Shown: in pieces, positions 9,330 to 16,386 of the stretch
How positions within the stretch are numbered: the first letter of the stretch is position 1
Layout of the letters: each line of letters opens with the position of its first letter
DNA from: Rhodanobacter sp. C03
GTDB lineage: Bacteria > Pseudomonadota > Gammaproteobacteria > Xanthomonadales > Rhodanobacteraceae
DNA length: 64,000 bases
Assembly (NCBI RefSeq): GCF_002001175.1
Contig: NZ_MUNT01000001.1
Location: 248,001 to 312,000 of the forward strand
Direction of reading: 5' to 3'
The notes under the pieces: model-generated
Seen by the model: the letters and a program-made list of their open reading frames with translations, nothing else
Databases searched by the model: none
Told to the model about the DNA's origin: nothing
Made by a program: the position numbers and the translations under genes

Positions 9330-10886
9330 TCAACGCTGCGGAGCGGCGTGGTCGTAGAAGGGCGCGAGGTCGGTCTTGAGCTGCTTCAGCGCGTCAGTGT
9401 TGAGATAGATCATGTGCCCCGAGGGGTAGTACAGGAACTGCAGGTTGCCGCGCAGCGACGGGTCGAGGTTCATGTGCGCGAGGTCGTACTCGGTGATGAA
9501 GAACGGTGTGGCGAAGTCGTAATAACCGTTGACCGAGAGCACCTTGAGGTTGGGGTTGGTGCGCATTGCATGGGCCAGGTCGCCGGCCACGTAGGCCAGT
9601 GGCAGCGGTCGATTCACGCCGGCGGCCTTGTGCTTCCAGTCCCAGCCCTTGCTGATCTCGCCATAGGTGGGCCGGTAGTCCAGGTCGGTGTGGTAGTTGA
9701 GCTGCTTGTCGACGTAATCGTGGAATGCGCCGACGAAAGCGCCGCTGATGCCGGTGTCGGAGGCATCGTAGTCCGGGGTTTCACCCGCGGCGTCGGGGTC
9801 GGTGCCGGTGAAACGGCTGTCGTATCGGCCCAGGGTGAGGCGCTGGTCACGCAACAGTTCCTTGCGGAAACGGCCAAGGTCAATGCGCAGGTTGGCTTCC
9901 TTGACGTATTGCACGGACAGGCCGGTATAGGCAGCGAGCTGCTGTGCCACGGCATCGACCTGGGCGGCTGGTAGATTTTGACCTTGTGCCAGGGCGGCAG
10001 CATACGGGCCCTGCGCCCAGGCACGCACCTGATCGAGGAAAGTCTTCAGATCGGCTGGCTTGTTCGGAATCTTGTTGTGGTACCACGCCGCCGCCGCATA
10101 GCTCGGCAGGTAGCCGACGTAGGTTTCGTCGTAACCCGGAATGCGAATGCCGTAGTTGAGGATTGACGACATCAGGATCACGCCGTTGAACGCCATGCCC
10201 TGGTCCTGCAGCGCATCGACCAGTGCGGCGGAGCGGGTGGTGCCATAGCTTTCGCCATACAGGAATTTCGGCGAGTTCCAGCGCTTGTTGAGGCTCACGT
10301 AGCGCTGGATCGCGCGGGAAAACGCGGAGATGTCCTGGTCCACGCCCCAGAAGTCCTTGCCAGTGGCCTTGCCGAGCGGGCGCGAGTAGCCGGTGCCGAC
10401 CGCATCGATGAAGACCAGGTCGGTCTTGTCGAGCAGGCTGTTGCTGTTCGGTACCAGATGATACGGCGGTGGTGCGGTGGCCTCGGGGCTGGCCGTCTCG
10501 ATCCGCATCGGTGCGAACGAGCCCATGTGCAGCCACATGCTGGAGGAGCCCGGGCCGCCGTTGTACAGGAAGGTCACCGGCCGCTTTTCCGGCTTGCCGG
10601 TGTCGATGGTGTAAGCCACGTAGAACACGCTGGCCTGCGGCTCGTTCTTGTCGTCGCGGATGATCAGCGTGCCTGCGGTGGCGGTGTATTTGATGCTGTG
10701 GCCGCCGATGCTGACGCTGTGCTGTGTGCGCGTGGCGTTTTCCGTATCCGGCGCCTTGGCGTCGTGGGCCTCATGGTGTTTGCCGGTGCTGGCCTTGGCT
10801 GCCGCGGGGGCTTCGTCGGCATGGCTGGGAGCCAGCGGCGCAAGCGCGAATGCGCTGGCCAGCATCAAGGAAATCAGATGGCGCAT
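9330..10886 (-). CDS. Secreted S10-family serine carboxypeptidase-like protein (first of a tandem pair)
   Basis: The start at 10886 gives 518 residues beginning with MRHLISLMLASAFALAPL, a clean signal peptide, and has AAGGG-like GGG about 8 bases upstream; the frame is open for 27 more codons but these would spoil the signal. Motifs match the downstream copy: NGGPGSSSMW, GESYGTTRSA for the nucleophile, GYYDFATPF for Asp and PSGHMIYL for His. After the signal peptide there is an Ala/Lys/His-rich linker. It is the promoter-proximal gene of a probable unit: S10, S10, phosphoesterase, pip. Confidence 0.9.
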   Translation of the reverse strand: MRHLISLMLASAFALAPLAPSHADEAPAAAKASTGKHHEAHDAKAPDTENATRTQHSVSIGGHSIKYTATAGTLIIRDDKNEPQASVFYVAYTIDTGKPEKRPVTFLYNGGPGSSSMWLHMGSFAPMRIETASPEATAPPPYHLVPNSNSLLDKTDLVFIDAVGTGYSRPLGKATGKDFWGVDQDISAFSRAIQRYVSLNKRWNSPKFLYGESYGTTRSAALVDALQDQGMAFNGVILMSSILNYGIRIPGYDETYVGYLPSYAAAAWYHNKIPNKPADLKTFLDQVRAWAQGPYAAALAQGQNLPAAQVDAVAQQLAAYTGLSVQYVKEANLRIDLGRFRKELLRDQRLTLGRYDSRFTGTDPDAAGETPDYDASDTGISGAFVGAFHDYVDKQLNYHTDLDYRPTYGEISKGWDWKHKAAGVNRPLPLAYVAGDLAHAMRTNPNLKVLSVNGYYDFATPFFITEYDLAHMNLDPSLRGNLQFLYYPSGHMIYLNTDALKQLKTDLAPFYDHAAPQR

Positions 10887-11028
10887 GGGAACCCTTTGTC
10901 GACACGAATCAGCACTGGAGTATGCGTGCCTGCCAGCGTCGGCGACCGTGACAAAAGTACTGGTCAAGACTTGGACGTCTAAATACGCTGGCGCATGTCT
11001 GGTCCAGGCATCGCTGCCAGTGCGGACG

Positions 11029-11523
11029 TCAGTCGCGCGACATGGCCCGCGCGGCGTTCCACATTGCGCGCGTCACTGGGCGGTTCTCGTGCGGCGTCTG
11101 CAGCACGATCAAGGTGGTGGTGCTGGTACTGGCGCCGGTCTTGAGCAGGCGGTCGAGCACCGATTCGAGATGGCTGATCGACATCGCCACCACATACAGC
11201 AGCGCAGAGTCCTCGCCGGCCAGGCGTCGGCATTCGAGCACCTCGGGGATATCCGCGACCAGGGCCCCGATACGGGCGCAGGTGATGCCGTCGCAACGCA
11301 ACCGTATCATCGCGCTGATCTCGTAGCCCAGCCGCTTCGGGTTGACGGCGGCGCGGTAGCCGCTGATCACCCCGGCTTCCTCCAGCCGCTTCACCCGCTC
11401 GGCTACCGCCGGCGCTGACAGGCGCACCTTGCGGCCCAGCTCGGCATAGCCCAGGCGCGCATCCAGCTGCAGCGCTTCGAGCAACTGCCAATCCTTGTTG
11501 TCCAGTTCAAGCTTTGTTTCCAT
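11029..11523 (-). CDS. Lrp/AsnC-family transcriptional regulator
   Basis: The preferred start at 11523 (METKLELDNKDW) gives 164 residues, the usual length; the frame is open for 26 extra codons. A winged helix-turn-helix occupies about residues 8-60 (DWQLLEALQLDARLGYAELG then LSAPAVAERVKRLEEAGVI), followed by an effector-binding RAM domain at about 70-150. These proteins bind DNA as multimers and usually sense an amino acid. It is divergent from the EamA transporter, the common arrangement in which an Lrp regulator controls an adjacent amino-acid exporter. Confidence 0.9.
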   Translation of the reverse strand: METKLELDNKDWQLLEALQLDARLGYAELGRKVRLSAPAVAERVKRLEEAGVISGYRAAVNPKRLGYEISAMIRLRCDGITCARIGALVADIPEVLECRRLAGEDSALLYVVAMSISHLESVLDRLLKTGASTSTTTLIVLQTPHENRPVTRAMWNAARAMSRD

Positions 11524-11663
11524 GACTTTCGATTCCAAGGCGGGATCACGTACTGTTTGATTCGATCGACGGCGAAACATCCCGAAGACGATTCGATGCA
11601 TTATTCCTCGGCGTCATCGCCAAGACTAGGATGCGCACTTCCCCGCCTCGGAATCCGTTCCCC
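11524..11663. promoter_or_regulatory. Divergent intergenic region between the Lrp regulator and the EamA exporter
   Basis: About 140 bp separate the two opposed starts and must contain both promoters and any Lrp operators. No convincing pair of -35/-10 boxes was found by eye. Lrp-type sites are degenerate, so this is an inference from gene layout only. Confidence 0.4.
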
Positions 11664-12584
11664 ATGGACACCTCTGAGCGCCTTGACGGGCGCGCCCTTT
11701 TCTACATCGGCATCGCGCTGCTGACCTGGTCGTCGGCATATGCGGCGATTGCCTATGCGTTGGCCTCGTTCACCCCAGGCGAGGTGGCGTTCGCGCGGCT
11801 GGCGATCGGCTCGCTGTGCTTCGCCGTGTTGTTGCTGGTGAAACGTGTACCGCTGCCGGCGCGGCGCGACTGGCCGCAACTGGCGCTGCTCGGCGTGATC
11901 GGGCTGACCGTGTATCACCTGTGCCTCAACTATGCGGAAACGCGCATCGCCAGCGGTACCGCGGCGATCCTGATCTCGCTGGTGCCTGCGGCCACGGCGG
12001 CGGTATCGGCGATCTGGCTGCATGAGCGCCTGTCCGCACGCACGCTGGTCGGGCTCGGCGTGGCGCTGGTCGGCGTGGTGATGGTGGTGCTGGCCAGCGG
12101 CAAGCAGGTGAAGTTCGAGCCGATGGCGGCGCTGGTGCTGCTCAGCGTGCTCGCCTCGGCGATCTATTTCGTGGGGCAGAAGCCGCTATTCACCCGCAAC
12201 AGCATGATCGGCGTCACCGCTTTCACGTTCTTCGCCGGCACCTTGGGCACGCTGCCGTCCGGCTGGCATCTGCCGCAGGCGCTGCTGACGGCGCCGGGAT
12301 CGCATATCGCCGCATTGCTGTGGCTGGGCATCGCGCCCAGCTTCGTCGGCTATCTCGCGTGGAATGCCGCGTTGCGTCGCGCTTCCGCCTCGCAGGTGTC
12401 CAGCTTCATCTACTTCTCGCCGCCGATCGCGGTACTGATTGGCTGGGTGTGGCTGGGTGAGCGGCTCACTGCGTTGACCCTCATCGGCGGCGTGATTACT
12501 GTCGTCGGAGTGGTGCTGGCGAACGCGCGGCGGCGGCCGGCACCGGCCGTGCCGGTGGTCCACGATACCTGCGAACAGAACTAG
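11664..12584 (+). CDS. EamA-family (DMT superfamily) metabolite exporter
   Basis: About 306 residues from the ATG at 11664, with ten hydrophobic segments in two internally similar halves of five helices, the EamA duplication. A start at 11631 would add 11 residues with no membrane character. Motifs such as NYAETRIASGTAAILISLVPA in the first half and the final helix GGVITVVGVVLANARR are typical. Members export amino acids or other small metabolites; the divergent Lrp-type regulator makes an amino acid a reasonable guess. A GST gene follows after 22 bp, probably co-transcribed. Confidence 0.87.
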   Translation: MDTSERLDGRALFYIGIALLTWSSAYAAIAYALASFTPGEVAFARLAIGSLCFAVLLLVKRVPLPARRDWPQLALLGVIGLTVYHLCLNYAETRIASGTAAILISLVPAATAAVSAIWLHERLSARTLVGLGVALVGVVMVVLASGKQVKFEPMAALVLLSVLASAIYFVGQKPLFTRNSMIGVTAFTFFAGTLGTLPSGWHLPQALLTAPGSHIAALLWLGIAPSFVGYLAWNAALRRASASQVSSFIYFSPPIAVLIGWVWLGERLTALTLIGGVITVVGVVLANARRRPAPAVPVVHDTCEQN

Positions 12585-12606
12585 GCCATCCAACAAGGAT
12601 CGTGGC

Positions 12607-13305
12607 ATGTACGAGCTGCATATCGCCAACAAGAACTACTCGTCCTGGTCGCTGCGGCCGTGGCTGCTGCTGAGCGAACTGGGCATTCCGTTCAAGGAGC
12701 GGCTGGAGTCATTCGCGCCCGGTACCGGATCGAGCTGGAGTGCCTTCCGCGCGTTCTCGCCAAACGGCAAGGTGCCCTGTCTGCACGACGGCGACACGGT
12801 GGTATGGGATTCGCTGGCGATCGCCGAGTATGTGGCCGAGCGTCATCCCTGCGTGTGGCCGGCCGATCCGAAGGCGCGTGCTTGGGCGCGCTGCGCGGCC
12901 GCCGAAATGCATTCGGGCTTCAGTGCCCTGCGCACTTATTGCGCGTTGAGCTGCGGTTTGCGCATCCGCCTGCCGAACGATCTGCCAGAGGCGTTGCGCA
13001 GCGATATCGCGCGTATCGACGAGCTGTGGAACGAGGGTCTTGCGCGTTTCGGCGGCCCGTTCCTGGCTGGCAACGCGTTCGGTGCCGTCGATGCGTTCTT
13101 CGCCCCGGTGGCCTTTCGCATCCAGACCTATGATCTGAAGCTGGGTGATGTGGCGACTGCGTACGCGCAACGCCTGCGCGAACTGCCTGGGATGCGTCGC
13201 TGGTATGCCGACGCGCTGCAGGAGCGCTGGCGCGATGCGGAGCACGAAGAGGAGGTAAAGCGGTTTGGCACCTTGCTGGCGGACTTGCGCGCGCCGGCAG
13301 GGTGA
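12607..13305 (+). CDS. Glutathione S-transferase family protein
   Basis: The 232-residue product begins with MYELHIANKNYSSWSLRPWL, the N-terminus of a bacterial GST subgroup in which a serine near residue 12-15 is the presumed glutathione-activating residue. The thioredoxin fold continues through NGKVPCLHDG and WDSLAIAEYVAE; the C-terminal helical domain contains GAVDAFFAPVAFRI. It is different from the GST at 2.1-2.8 kb. Start 22 bp after the EamA stop suggests one transcript. The substrate is unknown. Confidence 0.87.
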   Translation: MYELHIANKNYSSWSLRPWLLLSELGIPFKERLESFAPGTGSSWSAFRAFSPNGKVPCLHDGDTVVWDSLAIAEYVAERHPCVWPADPKARAWARCAAAEMHSGFSALRTYCALSCGLRIRLPNDLPEALRSDIARIDELWNEGLARFGGPFLAGNAFGAVDAFFAPVAFRIQTYDLKLGDVATAYAQRLRELPGMRRWYADALQERWRDAEHEEEVKRFGTLLADLRAPAG

Positions 13306-13312
13306 TGTCGTT

Positions 13313-13978
13313 TCAGGACTGCACAGACAGCGGTGTACCCTTGCTGGCGCGCCGCACCTGCCAGCGCCCCAGCGCGACCAGCAGCAGCGCAACCGCGACG
13401 AACACCAGCAGTACCACGCAGGCATCGACCAGCACGCGCAGATAGCCCAGCTGCGTGACGTCGAGGAACGGATACGGATACCAGTGATCCACCGCGCCAC
13501 GCACCAGCACGTAGGCGAAATAGGCGGCCGGATACAACTGCCAGTGAATGACCTGCGGCCAGCGCAGCGTCGCCTTCGGCACCGCCAGCCACCAGTACAG
13601 CAGGAACAGCACCGGCATCACCACATGCAAGGTGTTGTCGGCGACGATCTGCCAGCCTTGCGGTTGCCACAGCTGGCGCAGCATCAGGTTGTAGATCGCC
13701 GCGACGATGACGATGCTCATCGCGATCGCGGTGTGTACGTCAGGCCGGGTGAAGAAACGGCCGACTGCTCCGCGCGGCGCGCGCGCATCGGCGGTCAGCG
13801 CCAGCGCGGCCAGCACATTCGTCAAAATGGTGAAGTAGCCGACGTAAGCCCATATCCCGGCCAGTGCGCCTTGGCCGTTCGCGATCGTCAGCTGGATCGA
13901 CAGCAACAGTTGCAGCGCGAGCGCGAACCAGCCGAGCAGGGCAGCGGTGGCGGCAAACAGGCGATAACGGTTCGGCAT
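13313..13978 (-). CDS. Pr6Pr-type (FAR-17a/AIG1-like) integral membrane protein
   Basis: The 221-residue protein from ATG 13978 has about six transmembrane helices and the recognisable segments GYFTILTNVLAAL and PYPFLDVTQLGYLRVLVDA. These match the Pr6Pr family of bacterial proteins related to eukaryotic FAR-17a/AIG1 proteins, some of which hydrolyse lipid esters; function in bacteria is not established. A start at 13987 is equally possible. The longer open frame would reach into ubiE. Stop is 7 bp from the convergent GST stop. Confidence 0.75.
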   Translation of the reverse strand: MPNRYRLFAATAALLGWFALALQLLLSIQLTIANGQGALAGIWAYVGYFTILTNVLAALALTADARAPRGAVGRFFTRPDVHTAIAMSIVIVAAIYNLMLRQLWQPQGWQIVADNTLHVVMPVLFLLYWWLAVPKATLRWPQVIHWQLYPAAYFAYVLVRGAVDHWYPYPFLDVTQLGYLRVLVDACVVLLVFVAVALLLVALGRWQVRRASKGTPLSVQS

Positions 13979-14027
13979 GGACAACATCCGTCGATGTGGT
14001 CGGGCGGGTCGGTGCTGCGGATTCGTC

Positions 14028-14780
14028 TTACAGCTTGTACGCCCGATGGATGGCCACGATGCCGCCACTCAGGTTGCGCACTTCGACACGGCCGAAGCCG
14101 GCGCGTTCCATCATGCCTTTCAGGGTTTCCTGATCGGGATGCTTGCGGATCGATTCGGCCAAGTACTGGTAGCTGTCGGCGTCGCCGGCGAACAGTTGGC
14201 CGAGCTTGGGCAGGATCTTGAAAGAGTGGAAATCGTAGAGCTTGCTGAAAACTTCGCTCTGCACCTTGGAGAACTCCAGCACCAGCAGACGGCCGCCTGG
14301 CTTGAGCACGCGGCAGATGTCGGCCAGTGCCTTGTCCTTGTCGGTGACGTTGCGCAGGCCGAATGCCATGGTCACCGCATCGAACGAGTTGTCCGGGAAC
14401 GGCAGTGCTTCGGCGTTGAGCTGGGCCCAGCGCAGGCCGCTGACCAGGCCGCGATCGGTCATGCGATCACGGCCGACGCCAAGCATCGCCGCGTTGATGT
14501 CGCCCACTACCACTTCACCGGTGTCACCGACGACGGGTTTGAGCAGGGCGGCGATGTCACCGGTGCCGCCGGCCAGGTCCAGCACGCGATCGCCGCGGCG
14601 CACGCCGCTGATCGCTACGAAATGGCGTTTCCACAGCCGATGCACGCCGAACGACATCAGGTCGTTCATCAGGTCGTAGCTGCGCGCGACCGAGGTGAAT
14701 ACCTGGCCGACCAGCTTCTGCTTGTCGCCGACCGGCACATCGCGGTAGCCGAAATGGGTGGTTTTGGGCTGCTCGTTCAT
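14028..14780 (-). CDS. ubiE: Ubiquinone/menaquinone biosynthesis C-methyltransferase
   Basis: A 250-residue SAM-dependent methyltransferase with the family signature [21 protein letters not shown] at about 28-48, SAM-binding motif [10 protein letters not shown] at 68-75, and motif [12 protein letters not shown]. UbiE methylates the ring carbon of the demethylmenaquinol and 2-polyprenyl-6-methoxy-benzoquinol intermediates, a step of respiratory quinone synthesis at the inner membrane. Length equals that of E. coli UbiE. The Pr6Pr gene lies 49 bp downstream on the same strand. Confidence 0.95.
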   Translation of the reverse strand: MNEQPKTTHFGYRDVPVGDKQKLVGQVFTSVARSYDLMNDLMSFGVHRLWKRHFVAISGVRRGDRVLDLAGGTGDIAALLKPVVGDTGEVVVGDINAAMLGVGRDRMTDRGLVSGLRWAQLNAEALPFPDNSFDAVTMAFGLRNVTDKDKALADICRVLKPGGRLLVLEFSKVQSEVFSKLYDFHSFKILPKLGQLFAGDADSYQYLAESIRKHPDQETLKGMMERAGFGRVEVRNLSGGIVAIHRAYKL

Positions 14781-14842
14781 GCGTGCAATGTTACAGGATC
14801 GACTACTCGCCGCGGTTTGCGATTCCCTGCGGCAACGGTTCT

Positions 14843-14910
14843 TGTGGGAGCGGCTTCAGCCGCGATGCTTCAGGCAGATCAACGGCATCGCGGCTGAAGC
14901 CGCTCCCACA
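14843..14910. repeat. REP-like palindrome, 25-bp perfect arms and 18-bp loop
   Basis: Arms at 14843-14867 and 14886-14910, TGTGGGAGCGGCTTCAGCCG followed by CGATG, match exactly when reversed. It lies between the amidohydrolase stop and the ubiE start (both minus-strand genes). Two more copies with the same core GGAGCG(G/A)CTTCAG are at 37.6 and 39.2 kb, so this is a dispersed family, as in other Xanthomonadales and Pseudomonas genomes. The transcribed hairpin may stabilise the mRNA end or attenuate transcription. Confidence 0.9.
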
Positions 14911-14922
14911 GGCTCGATTGCC

Positions 14923-16296
14923 TCAGGGCAGTGTGGGCTTGCCGGCTTCCTTGTAGATCACACCATCCTTCATCACGAAGCTGACGTGCTGCATGGCGGT
15001 GATGTCGTCCAGCGGATTGCCGGGAACCGCGATCACGTCGGCACCGCGGCCGACCGCGATCCGGCCCAGCTGGTCCTGCTTGTGCAGCAGTTCGGCGGCA
15101 TGCGTGGTGGCGGCCTGCAGCACGAACATCGGCGGCATGCCGGCCTGCACCATGTACGCGAACTCTTTCGCGTTCTCGCCGTGCGGATAGACGCCGGCAT
15201 CGGTGCCGAACGCGATCTTGACGCCGGCCTTGTAGGCCTTGCCGGCGGTGGCCTGGATGATCGGCCCGACCTGTTCCGCCTTGGCCGTGACCTGTGGCGG
15301 ATACCAGCCTTCTTTCGCTTTTTCCTCGGCGAACTTGCCGGCGATGATGGTCGGCACGTACCAGGTGCCGTGTTCCTTCATGAGTTTCATGTCGGCGTCG
15401 TCCATGAACGTACCGTGCTCGATCGAATCCACGCCGCCGATGATGGCGCGGCGGATCGCCTCGGCGCCGTGCGCGTGTGCCGCCACGGTGAAGCCGTAGT
15501 CGTGCGCCGCGGCAACCACGGCCTGGATCTCGGGTATCGTCATCTGCGCGTTGTCAGCGCTGCTGCTTTCGTCGAGCACGCCGCCGGAAGGCATGATCTT
15601 GATCAGGTCGGCGCCATCCTTGTAATGCTGGCGCACCGCTTTCCAGGCATCTTCGGGCGAATCGATGATGCCGTCCTTCGGGCCGGGATCGCCGGCGAGA
15701 TCCATGCGGAAGCCGTTGGTGGGGTCGGCGTGGCCACCGGTGGTGCCGATGAACTGGCCGGCGCTGAAGATATGCGGACCGGACACGGTGCCGGCATTGA
15801 TCGCGTTGCGCAGCGCGATGGATTCGTTGTGCTCGTCGCCGAGATTGCGCACCGAGGTGAAGCCGGCCAGCAGGGTGCGTCGCGCATAGACCGTGCTGAG
15901 GATCGCGTAGTCGGCGGGATTGAGGCGGAACTTGTCGCTATAAGTGGAGCGGCTGAACTGCATGGTCAGATGGACGTGGCTGTCGATCAGGCCGGGCAGG
16001 CAGGTGGCATCGGGCAGGTTGACGTACTGGAACGACACGCCGGCCGCGCGGGCGGCATCCAGATACGGCTTGGTGTCCACCGCGCCGGCATGCAGTTCCC
16101 TGATGCGGCCGCTGTCGACAATCACGCTGGTCTCGCCAAGCATCCTGCCAGCGGCGGTGTCGAGCAGGCGCGCGCAGTGCAGCACGCTGACGTCGTGATG
16201 GGCTGGCGCGTCGGCGGCGAGAGCGGCTGCCGGCAGCGACAGCAGGATGGCGGTGCAGGCCAGCGCACGGCGCGCAGTTGTTGAGCGTGCAGTCAT
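14923..16296 (-). CDS. Secreted metal-dependent amidohydrolase
   Basis: The 457-residue protein has a signal peptide (cleaved near ALAAD, residue 29) and the amidohydrolase TIM-barrel motifs: SHVHL with His107 and His109, a VAAHAHG histidine, SIEHGTF, and GTDAG with the metal-binding Asp. It is of the imidazolonepropionase-like/Xaa-Pro dipeptidase group, secreted members of which often hydrolyse N-acyl or proline-containing dipeptides. The exact substrate cannot be assigned. It follows plsB at 90 bp on the same strand but has no obvious functional link to it. Confidence 0.85.
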   Translation of the reverse strand: MTARSTTARRALACTAILLSLPAAALAADAPAHHDVSVLHCARLLDTAAGRMLGETSVIVDSGRIRELHAGAVDTKPYLDAARAAGVSFQYVNLPDATCLPGLIDSHVHLTMQFSRSTYSDKFRLNPADYAILSTVYARRTLLAGFTSVRNLGDEHNESIALRNAINAGTVSGPHIFSAGQFIGTTGGHADPTNGFRMDLAGDPGPKDGIIDSPEDAWKAVRQHYKDGADLIKIMPSGGVLDESSSADNAQMTIPEIQAVVAAAHDYGFTVAAHAHGAEAIRRAIIGGVDSIEHGTFMDDADMKLMKEHGTWYVPTIIAGKFAEEKAKEGWYPPQVTAKAEQVGPIIQATAGKAYKAGVKIAFGTDAGVYPHGENAKEFAYMVQAGMPPMFVLQAATTHAAELLHKQDQLGRIAVGRGADVIAVPGNPLDDITAMQHVSFVMKDGVIYKEAGKPTLP

Positions 16297-16386
16297 GGTC
16301 GGTGATTCCGGCAGGGTAGACGGCCATCTTAGGCGCGCACACCGACCAGCGTCACGTGACGTTCGGCACGGCGCTGCCGCGCCCGT

